Part shown: positions 57,201 to 64,000 of the stretch, one piece after another | How the letters are laid out: every line of letters starts with the position of its first letter | Position numbering within the stretch: the first letter of the stretch is position 1 | Assembly: GCA_028696185.1 (NCBI GenBank) | Contig: JAQVHL010000002.1 | Span: 88,638 to 152,637, forward strand | Reading direction: 5' to 3' | Source: Halothiobacillaceae bacterium | Lineage (GTDB): Bacteria > Pseudomonadota > Gammaproteobacteria > Halothiobacillales > Halothiobacillaceae | Length of the DNA: 64,000 bases | Position numbers and translations under genes: made by a program | Notes under the pieces: model-generated | What the model saw: the letters and a program-made list of their open reading frames with translations, nothing else | The model's database searches: none | Told to the model about the DNA's origin: nothing

Positions 57201-59130
57201 CGAGCTACGTCTGATGGTCGTGGCCTATGATGCGGACAAGCTGGGTTCGGCCGAGGCGAAGCTGACCGTACGTGACCCGCTGGTAGCCGAGCTGATCCTG
57301 CCGCGCTTCCTCGCGCCGGGTGATCGGGCAGGCGCCACCGTACTGCTGCACAACGTCGAGGGGGCGGCGGGAGACTATCAGGCGCGCGTCAGCGCCGATG
57401 GCGTGGTGGAAGCCTCCGCCGAACGCGCCCAGCCGCTGGCGGTTTCCCAGCGTGAGGTGTACACCGTGCCGCTCGTGGCGCGGGACATCGGCTTTGCCAC
57501 CGTACATCTGACGGTCAACGGCCCCGGCGGCTTTGCCCTGACGCGCGAATGGCCCCTGCAGGTACGCCCGGCGCAGGCGCCGCTCACGCGCGAGGAACAG
57601 CGCGTTCTGGCCTCCGGTGAGGAAATCACCCTGGATGCGACTTTGCTTGCGGGCTTGCTGCCGGGCTCGGTACAGGCGGGCGCCAGCTTCTCGCGCTTTG
57701 CCGGAATCAACATCCCCGGCCTGCTCAAGTGGCTGGATCGCTACCCCTATGGCTGTCTGGAGCAGACAACGAGCCGTGCCATGCCGCTTTTGTATTTCAA
57801 CGAAATGGCGGCATTGATCGGACGCAAGGGCGACCGCCGGCTGGATGCGCGGGTGCAGGAAGCGGTCGACCGTGTCATCGACATGCAGCTGAGCGAGGGC
57901 GGATTCAATATGTGGGGCGCCTGGGGCTCGCCCGCGCAGGACTGGATCGGCGTTTTCGCGCTGGACTTCCTGATGCGCGCCGCTGCGGAGGGCTTCGTCG
58001 TGCCGCAGGCGCCGCTGCGTGCCGGTGAGCGTTGGCTGGCGGGCAGCGCCATGCACAGTCAGGATGCCAGCGCCCGTGCCTACGCGGCGGCACTGCTGGC
58101 GCCGCGTGGCAAGGTGAACCCGGCGGATCTGCGCTATTTCCAGGATCAGAACCCCCCGCCCACGGCTGTGGGCATGGCGCATCTGGGGCTGGCGCTGCAG
58201 GCGATTGGCGAGCGCACGCGCGCCCAGACCGCTTTCGCCGAAGCGCTCAAGCGCCTGGAGCCTTCCCAGGCTGACGGGCCGAGTCCACCGTATGGCGGAC
58301 GTCTGCGCGACACCTTCGCCGTCGCCTCCATCCTGGCCGATGCCGGGCGTGCGGCCGAAGTGCCCTCGCTGCTGGAAACGGCGCGCAGCAAGCGTTTCGA
58401 TATGAGCGCGGACTGGACAACCACTCAGGAAAAAGCCTGGATGCTGCTCACCGCCGCCGCCCTCGCGCGAAACGCAGGCAAGGTGGCGGTCAGCGTGGAC
58501 GGGCAGCCCCTGCCATCCGGTGACCCCGTGTCGCTTACCTTCGAGCCGCAGCGCCTGCAGGCCGGGGTGAAGGTGCGTAACGAAGGCGAGGGCAGCGTGT
58601 TCAGCAGTCTCAGCGTGCAGGGCGTTCCGCTGGAGCCGCAGCCGGCACGCAGCGAGGGCATGCGTCTGTCCAAGCGGGTCCATACCCTGGACGGCCAGCC
58701 GGCGGACATGACGGCGCTACACCGCAATGATCGCCTGCTGGTGGTCGTCGAGGGAGAGGTTGACCCCCGCGTTGCGGGTGAATATGCCCTGCTTGATCTC
58801 CTGCCTGCCGGTTGGGAAATCGAGGCCGCCTTGCGTCCCGAACAGCCGGGTTACCCCTGGCTGGAGGGCCTGACCGAAACAACGGTGCGTGAGAAGCGTG
58901 ACGACCGCTTTGTCGCGGCATTCACCCTGCCAACCTACCGTCTGAACAAGGATGAGGACGGTTACGTCAGCCGCATCTGGGATAGCGAAACCTACGCCTT
59001 CCGCGTGGCCTATCTGGTGCGTGCGGTGACGGCGGGCGAGTTCGCCCTGCCCGCAGCGACGGCGGAGAACATGTACGTTCCGACCTTGCAGGCGCGTACT
59101 GAACCGGGACGTGTCCTGATCGGCGAATGA
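54214..59130 (+). CDS. Bacterial alpha-2-macroglobulin (YfhM-like)
   Basis: A 1638-residue periplasmic protease-trapping protein. N-terminal membrane anchor or signal (about 6-22), a Pro/Ala-rich linker, macroglobulin domains, then the thioester motif CLEQ at Cys1181-Gln1184 (YPYGCLEQTTS), TED and C-terminal domains. It is the only ORF of its size in the window. GGGAGAGACAGGG precedes the ATG. Its stop overlaps the pbpC start (ATGA); A2M and PbpC are a conserved pair that guard and repair the wall. No lipobox cysteine is visible, unlike many relatives. Confidence 0.94.
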   Translation: MNGKVGLIAFLAVALLGGGLYLAQQASPPEESRSSSVVGEAPMATLSSAPPSSQISQGSLPARPVPEPAPAPGAALRVGRTLIDETDTPCVVFSAPLGVDSTRIGDFLSIDPSVPLAARVDESRLCLSGLRYGVDYTLTLRAGLPAREGAPLAEEARVALTLGDRPASVAFGGGFILPREARDGLPVTTVNVETLDLKLYRVGDRLLARLREAFVDQREMWAYEANQIGDDMGQLLWSGEQAVTGERNATARSLIPVTEMIGPPRPGAYLLLARAKNRDENLAAEASEDEEYADWYERNRSAAQWIVQTDIGLTSFRAADGLTVLARSLSSARALAGTKVSLIARNNETLDTRETDAEGRVRFPAGVLAGTGGMAPVMLMAYREGDFNFFDLRLPEFDLSDRGVDGRAPAGAVDAFVYADRGIYRPGETVHLVGLVRDAAARALPAGRYVMKLIRPNGKEYTRYLLDNTQGGAVQVSAVLPVTASRGVWRASLHTDPEAAAVGELSFDVQDFVPQRLALDISGLPAQLHAGERFELPVAARFLYGAPASGLGGEAELILEPDPAPFSRHKGFSFGVEGERFQSERQTLEMADTDEAGQTRVTGAVPADVVTSLPLRADIGIAVREPGGRATGEHVFVPVRTRDLYLGIKPRFESSVPNGQPAQFEILAVDAKGTPMPRAGLRYRVLKDVSTWQWHRIEGRWQYERVPREREIAAGSFTIAADAPGALSQRIDWGRYRLVVSDPETGAESTLSFYGGWYGYGEASSDRPDRLAVAADKPGYAVGETARLHVESETGGEALLVIANEQVHELRNVTIPAGGGDIDITLRKEWGAGAYALVTLYRPVGARMGHAPVRAVGLAWLGLDAAARTLKVEVESPGKVLPRQTVRVPVRVEGGRAVHLTLAAVDQGILQLTRFATPSPQKYYLSKRRLGAGMRDDYGRLIRGLAAQGEGEGGDAIGGKGLDVVPVRSVALFSGLVEVPESGRIELPLEIPDFQGELRLMVVAYDADKLGSAEAKLTVRDPLVAELILPRFLAPGDRAGATVLLHNVEGAAGDYQARVSADGVVEASAERAQPLAVSQREVYTVPLVARDIGFATVHLTVNGPGGFALTREWPLQVRPAQAPLTREEQRVLASGEEITLDATLLAGLLPGSVQAGASFSRFAGINIPGLLKWLDRYPYGCLEQTTSRAMPLLYFNEMAALIGRKGDRRLDARVQEAVDRVIDMQLSEGGFNMWGAWGSPAQDWIGVFALDFLMRAAAEGFVVPQAPLRAGERWLAGSAMHSQDASARAYAAALLAPRGKVNPADLRYFQDQNPPPTAVGMAHLGLALQAIGERTRAQTAFAEALKRLEPSQADGPSPPYGGRLRDTFAVASILADAGRAAEVPSLLETARSKRFDMSADWTTTQEKAWMLLTAAALARNAGKVAVSVDGQPLPSGDPVSLTFEPQRLQAGVKVRNEGEGSVFSSLSVQGVPLEPQPARSEGMRLSKRVHTLDGQPADMTALHRNDRLLVVVEGEVDPRVAGEYALLDLLPAGWEIEAALRPEQPGYPWLEGLTETTVREKRDDRFVAAFTLPTYRLNKDEDGYVSRIWDSETYAFRVAYLVRAVTAGEFALPAATAENMYVPTLQARTEPGRVLIGE

Positions 59131-61202
59131 GGCGCAGATTCACGCGGCTGTCCGCCGCTCTGGTGGCGCTCGCCCTGGCTCTGGCGGGCCTGGGCTGGGG
59201 GCTGGACAGGCTGTATCCGCCGGATATGTCCCGCTTCGAGGCGCGCTCGACCGTGGTTCTCGACCGCGAGGGCGCACTGCTGCGCGCCTTTCCCACCGCG
59301 CAGGATACCTGGCGGCTCGCGTTGACACCCGGGGAGGTCGACCCCCTGTTTCTCGCCTTGCTCAAGGAGGTCGAAGACGGGCGTTTCGAGCATCATCCCG
59401 GCGTGGACCCGCTGGCTGCTGCGCGTGCTCTGGGGCAATTCCTGCACGAGGGGCGGATCGTTTCGGGGGCCTCCACGCTGGACATGCAGGCGGCACGCCT
59501 GCTTTCCCCCCGCGCCCGCACACTCAAGGCCAAACTTGCCGAGATGGCGCGCGCCCTGCAATTGCGTGCCCGCTTGGGGCGGCAGGGTGTGCTGTCGGTT
59601 TACCTCACCCTCGCGCCGTATGGCGGGGTTCTTGAAGGCACGCGAGCGGCGAGTCTCGCCTGGTTCGGCAAGGAGCCCGCGCGACTGACACCCGCCGAGG
59701 CCGCCCTGCTCGTGGCCCTGCCGCAATCCCCCGAGCGACTGCGACCGGATCGCTACCCCGAAGCGGCTCGCGCGGCGCGTGACCGGGTGCTGGAGCGTGC
59801 CGTGAACGGCGGGCTGCTGGCTCCGGATGTGGCGCGCGCCGCGCGTGAGGAGCCCGTGCCGCGCTACATGCGGCCCCTGCCGCGTTACGCGCCGCATCTG
59901 GCGCAAAGGCTGGCCCAGCGGGCGCCGCCGGGCAGTACCGTACGCGCCAGTGTGAGCCTGCCCCTGCAGCGCCAGCTGGAAGCACTGGGCGCGGCAGAGC
60001 GTGGATCGCTGGCGCCGGGGCAGGATCTGGCCATCCTGGTGCTGACCCACCGGGATCGCCGCCTGCTGGCCCATCTGGGCAGTGGCGACTGGGAGCGCAT
60101 GCAGGTCGATCTGAGCGAGGCCTGGCGTTCGCCGGGTTCCACACTCAAGCCCTTTATCTACGCCCTGGCTTTCGACGATCTGTCCTTGCATCCGCAGACG
60201 CTCATCAGCGATACGCCGCGCCGCTTCGGCGCCTGGACGCCGGAAAACTTCGATCGCGGCTTTCACGGCTGGGTCACGGCACGCGATGCCCTGCAGCGTT
60301 CGCTCAATGTACCGGCCGTCCAGGTGCTTGAGCAGGTGGGACCGGCGCGCATGAGTGCCTTGCTTTCCCAATGCGACGTACCGCTTTTGTTTCCGCGCGG
60401 CGCCGAGCAGGGCTTGCCCCTGGCGCTGGGAGGTGTGGGCGTGCGCTTGCGCGATCTGGCTCTGCTCTATGCCGCGCTGGCCGATGGGGGGCGCGTGAAG
60501 CCCTTGCGTGAGACCGTCGATGCGTCCGATCTGCCGGATGAAAAAGGCTGTGTATTGGTCGGTGAGGCCGCCGCGCGGGCCGTGATCGATATTCTCGAAG
60601 GCAGCCCCGTTCCTTCGGGCGTGGTTCGACGCCGCGCGGTTGAGGGCGGACGGGCCATCGCCTTCAAGACCGGAACATCTTTCGGACATCGCGATGCCTG
60701 GACGGTGGGCGTCTCGCGCGATTACACCGTGGCGGTATGGGTGGGGCGACCGGAGGGCGGTGGAACGCCAGGCGCCCTGGGGCTGAACACGGCGGCGCCG
60801 GTGATGCTGCGTGTGTTCGACCTGCTGCCGCCGGATCGCGAGGCGCGGCCATCGGTCGCAGGCGACCATGCCTTGTTGCGCCACCGGCCCCCGCCGGCCC
60901 TGTTGCGTCTGGATGCCTGGGAGGACGCGGGTGTGCGCCGGGACCGGCTGCGCATCCTGTTTCCGCCGGACGGGGCTACGGTGGAGGTCATTTCCGACGG
61001 GGTGTCCCTGTCGGCCGAAGGTGGGCGGGCACCCTTGCAATGGATGGTCGATGGGGTTCCGCTGCCGGGGGACGCACGCTTCTGGCAACCGGCGGGAGAC
61101 GGCTTTGTGCAGCTCGTGGTGCTCGATGCCGATGGGCAGCGGGCCAGTGTCCGCATCCGTGTCGTGGGGGCCGAGGGGGAGGGGGCGAATACGCCACATT
61201 AA
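59127..61202 (+). CDS. pbpC: Penicillin-binding protein 1C
   Basis: A 691-residue bifunctional peptidoglycan synthase. N-terminal membrane anchor (about 9-26); GT51 transglycosylase domain with catalytic Glu in KEVEDGRFEHHPGVDP (Glu81/Glu83); transpeptidase domain with SxxK (Ser338-Lys341), SxN (Ser392-Asn394) and KTGTS at 514; C-terminal BiPBP domain (about 595-691). Partner of the preceding A2M gene by 4-base overlap. Confidence 0.95.
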   Translation: MRRRFTRLSAALVALALALAGLGWGLDRLYPPDMSRFEARSTVVLDREGALLRAFPTAQDTWRLALTPGEVDPLFLALLKEVEDGRFEHHPGVDPLAAARALGQFLHEGRIVSGASTLDMQAARLLSPRARTLKAKLAEMARALQLRARLGRQGVLSVYLTLAPYGGVLEGTRAASLAWFGKEPARLTPAEAALLVALPQSPERLRPDRYPEAARAARDRVLERAVNGGLLAPDVARAAREEPVPRYMRPLPRYAPHLAQRLAQRAPPGSTVRASVSLPLQRQLEALGAAERGSLAPGQDLAILVLTHRDRRLLAHLGSGDWERMQVDLSEAWRSPGSTLKPFIYALAFDDLSLHPQTLISDTPRRFGAWTPENFDRGFHGWVTARDALQRSLNVPAVQVLEQVGPARMSALLSQCDVPLLFPRGAEQGLPLALGGVGVRLRDLALLYAALADGGRVKPLRETVDASDLPDEKGCVLVGEAAARAVIDILEGSPVPSGVVRRRAVEGGRAIAFKTGTSFGHRDAWTVGVSRDYTVAVWVGRPEGGGTPGALGLNTAAPVMLRVFDLLPPDREARPSVAGDHALLRHRPPPALLRLDAWEDAGVRRDRLRILFPPDGATVEVISDGVSLSAEGGRAPLQWMVDGVPLPGDARFWQPAGDGFVQLVVLDADGQRASVRIRVVGAEGEGANTPH

Positions 61203-61219
61203 AAAATTTCAAAAAGGGC

Positions 61220-61247
61220 TTGCGTGCCCGTGGAAGCTGCGTATAAT
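61220..61247 (+). promoter_or_regulatory. Promoter of the tRNA cluster
   Basis: TTGCGT (61220-61225), 16-base spacer, consensus TATAAT (61242-61247), then a GC-rich discriminator (GCGCG) typical of stringently controlled stable-RNA promoters, 35 bases before tRNA-Gly. Confidence 0.85.
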
Positions 61248-61281
61248 GCGCGACTCACAGCAGGCAACGCCTGATGCGAAA

Positions 61282-61357
<76 letters not shown>

Positions 61358-61371
61358 ATACCGGAATTTCC

Positions 61372-61447
61372 GGGTGGTTAGCTCAGTTGGTAGAGCGTCG
61401 CCCTTACAAGGCGAATGTCGGGAGTTCGAGCCTCTCACCACCCACCA
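61372..61447 (+). tRNA. tRNA-Val (anticodon TAC)
   Basis: 76 bases with encoded CCA. Acceptor GGGTGGT pairs with ACCACCC; anticodon loop CTTACAA; T-loop GTTCGAG. Confidence 0.96.
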
Positions 61448-61453
61448 GAGTTC

Positions 61454-61530
61454 GGAGCGGTAGTTCAGTTGGTTAGAATACCGGCCTGTCACGCCGGGGG
61501 TCGCGGGTTCGAGCCCCGTCCGCTCCGCCA
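61454..61530 (+). tRNA. tRNA-Asp (anticodon GTC)
   Basis: 77 bases with encoded CCA. Acceptor GGAGCGG pairs with CCGCTCC; anticodon loop CTGTCAC; T-arm GCGGGTTCGAGCCCCGT. Confidence 0.97.
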
Positions 61531-61531
61531 A

Positions 61532-61575
61532 CAAAAGCAAAAGGGCGATCCTTCGGGGTCGCCCTTTTGCTTTTG
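61532..61575 (+). terminator. Rho-independent terminator of the tRNA cluster
   Basis: A ~19-bp stem, from CAAAAGCAAAAGGGCGATC (61532-61550) to its complement ending at 61575, around CTTCGG, with T-rich 3' arm. Confidence 0.9.
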
Positions 61576-61665
61576 TGCGTTATTCCCCCGCTGCTTCTCG
61601 GTGTTAGCCCCGGAATGGGCGTGGTAGCTTCATCGCTCACAAACCCATCACCGCTGGAGAAAACC

Positions 61666-62154
61666 ATGATTGCCGTTGGAGACCGTCTGCCGGAAGCCAC
61701 CCTGTACCGCCGTTCCGAGGCCGGGCTGGAAAGCCTCGCGGTTACGGCGCTGTGCGCGGGGCGGCGTGTGGTTCTGTTCGCCGTACCGGGCGCCTTCACC
61801 CCGACCTGTTCCGAGGCGCATCTGCCGGGTTTTGTGGCGGCTTCCGACGCGCTGCGTGCGCAGGGTGTGGCGGAAATCATCGGCCTGGCCGTCAATGACC
61901 CCTTCGTGATGAAGGCCTGGGGCGAGGCCCAGAATGTCGCGGGTGCGGTCACGCTGCTCTCCGATGGCAACGGCGAGTTCACCCAGGCCCTGGGGCTGAC
62001 GCGTGACATGCGCGGAGGCGCGATGGGGCTGCGCTCCATGCGCTACGCGATGATCGTGGACGATGGCGTGGTGCGCTGGCTGGGCGTGGATGAGTCGGGG
62101 CTCAGGAACAGCAGCGCGGACGCCGTACAGGCGGCGTTGCCCGGCCTGAGCTGA
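61666..62154 (+). CDS. Peroxiredoxin (Prx5-type)
   Basis: A 162-residue thiol peroxidase of the AhpC/TSA superfamily. The peroxidatic site PGAFTPTCS (41-49, Cys48) is the Prx5 signature; Cys30 is the only other Cys. GGAGAAAACC precedes the ATG. Reduces peroxides with glutathione or thioredoxin. Three-base gap to the convergent next gene. Confidence 0.93.
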   Translation: MIAVGDRLPEATLYRRSEAGLESLAVTALCAGRRVVLFAVPGAFTPTCSEAHLPGFVAASDALRAQGVAEIIGLAVNDPFVMKAWGEAQNVAGAVTLLSDGNGEFTQALGLTRDMRGGAMGLRSMRYAMIVDDGVVRWLGVDESGLRNSSADAVQAALPGLS

Positions 62155-62158
62155 TCGT

Positions 62159-62956
62159 TTAGCCGCCCCGGCGCGGCCCCAGCAGGGGTTCGCTCAGCAG
62201 ACGCGCAATTTCACGGCCGGTTTCAGCAATCGAAGAGGCCCGTTTGCGTGCGCCGGCAAGGCGGGCGCCTCCCAGCGGGTGGTGTGAGGCTAATGCTACC
62301 GCATTGCCGCGCTCGGGGACCGGCAGGTACAGGGTGCAGCCGGCAAAAGCATCTTCCATGGCGCGCATGGCGCAGACGAAGCGCGCCCAGTCCGAGCGCC
62401 ACAGGTTGGCGCTCAGCATGCCCTCGCGGCTCAGGGCGTGGGCCAGATGGGCGATGAAATCGTCGCGGTCCAACTCGCTCATGCCTTGCGCGTCGAACAG
62501 ATCGACCAGGATCAGGTCGTAGCTTGAGCTTTCAAGCGTCCGGGCGTGGGCGAACGCATCGTCGATGTGGATTGTCAGCCGTGACGAGCGCGGCAGATCG
62601 AACCAGTCATGTGCTATCTCCGGCAGCGCCGCCCGGTATTCCACCGCCGTCACCGTGCATTGCGGGTACAGGCGCAGCAGGTGGCGGGCCAGGGCGCCAC
62701 CGCCCAGCCCGTAAAGCAGGATGCGCCGAGGGGCATCCATGAAGGCCAGCGCGGCTGTCATGGCGCGGTAGTAGCCAAAGGCGAGGGTGTCGGGCGCGTT
62801 GAGGAACAGCCGGGTCTGCGCCACATCGTTGCCGAAGTAGAGCGTGCGCGTATCCCGGTCCTGTGCGACGATCATCGCCCCCAGCGCGTCGTGAGCGACA
62901 TGAAGGCTGCGTTCGCCGGGCCGGCCGCCCGGACGGTGGGTTTTTGGAGGAGTCAT
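62159..62956 (-). CDS. Spermidine-synthase-like methyltransferase-fold protein
   Basis: A 265-residue protein of the spermidine/spermine synthase superfamily. SAM-type loop GLGGGA (83-88), acidic Glu106 at strand 2, and IHIDDAFAHA and LILVDLFDAQGMSELDR follow. The canonical aminopropyltransferase D-S-(S/T)-D-P motif is replaced by VDLFDAQG, so a methyltransferase or other role is possible. The first ~35 residues are extra. It shares the 5' region with a divergent secreted protein gene (6 bases between starts). Confidence 0.75.
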   Translation of the reverse strand: MTPPKTHRPGGRPGERSLHVAHDALGAMIVAQDRDTRTLYFGNDVAQTRLFLNAPDTLAFGYYRAMTAALAFMDAPRRILLYGLGGGALARHLLRLYPQCTVTAVEYRAALPEIAHDWFDLPRSSRLTIHIDDAFAHARTLESSSYDLILVDLFDAQGMSELDRDDFIAHLAHALSREGMLSANLWRSDWARFVCAMRAMEDAFAGCTLYLPVPERGNAVALASHHPLGGARLAGARKRASSIAETGREIARLLSEPLLGPRRGG

Positions 62957-62962
62957 GCAACG

Positions 62963-63892
62963 ATGATAAATAAATCCATGCGTCGGGGCGCGCGCGGTGT
63001 GCTGGCCCTGTCGATCCTGCTTACGGGAACGGTCGGCGCGGCGCCCGTGTTTGCGCCGGGCGAGCGCGTCTTTGTGCCCCTGTACTCGGAAAACCTGCGT
63101 GAAGACGGCTACGCGACCGGTGTGGTCGATTCCGTCGTCGATGGCAAGCTGCGTGTCTCTCTCACCGAGTATGTCAAGGGCAAGGGCAAAACGCTCTACG
63201 GCACCTGCTCACCCAGTGCGCGCAGTCCTCTCGCCGGTGCGGAGATCCTTTCTGATCGCCCCGACGCTCTGCTGATCCGTCAGGATATCGACCCCGCCAG
63301 CGTGAAATCCTGGCGCGAGGGCAAGAACGAATATCTCGAACGCGAGAACCTGTCGACCCTCTTCTACAAATGGCTGGGGGATGGGATGGCAGTGACGCCG
63401 GAGCGCGCGCGTTACGGCCGCGCCAAGGCAGAGGCGCTGGGCCTGCCGCGCGCCGCGCGGGCGATGGAGGTGGTGGCGCTGCAGACCGAATCCACCGGCG
63501 GCAAGGGGTTCCCGGTTCCGCCGTCCATGGCACTGGCGGGGGCCGCAGGCCTGCTGGAGGCCCTGTTGCCCATCGTGCGCGAAAACCCGGAGGCGCTTGA
63601 TGGCGCGCTGGAGATTCTCGATGGCACGGCGCCCGCGCAAGGGGATGACCTGCTGGCCATGGCGCTGGCGCGCACCCTGAGCCTGGTGCGTCATGATCTG
63701 GGGGCCCTGCAGCGCACGCAGCCGGATTTTGGCGCGGCCAGCCGCGAGGTGCCGGGGCTGCGTGCCGTCTTCGATGCCTGGATTGCCGTGGTGACGCGCG
63801 GCGGCGCCGCGCCTTACCTCAACCGCAGCGCGGCCCAGTGGAAAGCGCTGTTCGATGCCGCTTCCCCCCCGGTCTGGCCACCCCTGCCCTGA
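62963..63892 (+). CDS. Secreted protein of unknown function
   Basis: 309 residues with a signal peptide (MRRGARGVLALSILLTGTVGAAP, cleaved near residue 27). After this comes a short beta-like stretch (GERVFVPLYSENLREDGYATG; KLRVSLTEYVKGKGK) that could be an SH3/Tudor-like fold, then an alpha-helical remainder with no motif I recognise. ATG 62963 is used. Its start is 6 bases from the divergent gene's start, so promoters overlap. Confidence 0.65.
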   Translation: MINKSMRRGARGVLALSILLTGTVGAAPVFAPGERVFVPLYSENLREDGYATGVVDSVVDGKLRVSLTEYVKGKGKTLYGTCSPSARSPLAGAEILSDRPDALLIRQDIDPASVKSWREGKNEYLERENLSTLFYKWLGDGMAVTPERARYGRAKAEALGLPRAARAMEVVALQTESTGGKGFPVPPSMALAGAAGLLEALLPIVRENPEALDGALEILDGTAPAQGDDLLAMALARTLSLVRHDLGALQRTQPDFGAASREVPGLRAVFDAWIAVVTRGGAAPYLNRSAAQWKALFDAASPPVWPPLP

Positions 63893-63970
63893 GGTGGGAT
63901 TAGGCAGTGGCGCGCTTGCTGGCTTTTACAGCGCCTGCCCGCTCCTTTTTCTTGAGTTGCCCTCCTTTGA

Positions 63971-64000
63971 GGGTGTTTACAAAAAGAAGGTTTGTTGGAC
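63971..64000. repeat. First 30 bases of another structured repeat copy
   Basis: GGGTGTTTACAAAAAGAAGG and ten following bases match the left terminal repeat of copies 1 and 2; the window ends inside. It begins 78 bases after the last gene's stop. The stretch 63893-63970 has no other feature. Confidence 0.85.

Noticed and set aside
63901..63963. Lys/Arg-rich tail (KKKERAGAVKASKRATA) ending in a stop on the minus strand
   Set aside because: No start codon with a ribosome site is available before the frame enters the repeat end; could be a remnant, but not supportable.

Overview
The window is GC-rich, gene-dense chromosomal DNA from a gammaproteobacterium, most likely a sulfur oxidiser. This rests on classic gammaproteobacterial gene orders (suhB-trmJ-cysE-iscR; ndk-rlmN-pilW-rodZ-ispG-hisS-yfgM-bamB-der; smc-zipA-ligA; nudE-cysQ), on a flavocytochrome c sulfide dehydrogenase pair (fccA-fccB), and on several sulfur-assimilation genes (cysQ, cysE, cysZ). 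No rRNA, CRISPR array, prophage or transposase gene was seen. Genus and species cannot be told from the sequence alone.

Layout. 1-8.8 kb holds central metabolism: pta (partial), ackA, a thioredoxin-like protein, a Na/Pi symporter, nudE-cysQ, ycgL, fbp and a phosphofructokinase that looks PPi-type but has an unusual donor-site motif. 8.9-16.7 kb holds a Do-type protease, a PilZ protein, a hexose-6-phosphate mutarotase with a stand-alone glycogen-binding domain, moaD, a DUF2333 protein and AsmA. 17.3-23.6 kb holds suhB, trmJ, cysE and an isc operon with a clear IscR site but no iscS or iscU. 23.6-35.2 kb holds a dihaem cytochrome and the ndk-to-der housekeeping run. 35.5-39.2 kb is a five-gene minus-strand operon: FimV-like TPR protein, receiver-like protein, MglA-like small GTPase, cryptic roadblock protein, roadblock protein. 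This is the best candidate for an undescribed system. 39.4-49.7 kb holds an aminotransferase, cysZ, a sugar kinase, queF and smc-zipA-ligA. 50.5-61.2 kb holds a glycosyltransferase/PAP2 pair, fccAB, and an alpha-2-macroglobulin/PbpC pair. 61.2-64 kb holds three tRNAs (Gly, Val, Asp), a peroxiredoxin, a spermidine-synthase-like protein and a secreted unknown.

A second notable feature is a dispersed family of intergenic repeats (5674-6003, 16708-17221, 49710-50352, and the first 30 bases of another at 63971-64000). They share about 30-base terminal inverted repeats and a set of internal hairpins. Two of the hairpins differ between copies by paired, compensating changes, so the secondary structure itself seems to be conserved. 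Three copies start 2 to 5 bases after a stop codon.

How the genes fit together: the acetate kinase pathway, FBPase and a possibly reversible phosphofructokinase set glycolytic/gluconeogenic flux. FccAB feeds electrons from sulfide into cytochromes. The isc genes mature iron-sulfur proteins. RodZ, BamB, Smc, ZipA, PbpC, AsmA and A2M serve the cell envelope and division. PilW, the PilZ protein and the GTPase operon suggest regulated type IV pili or polar organisation.
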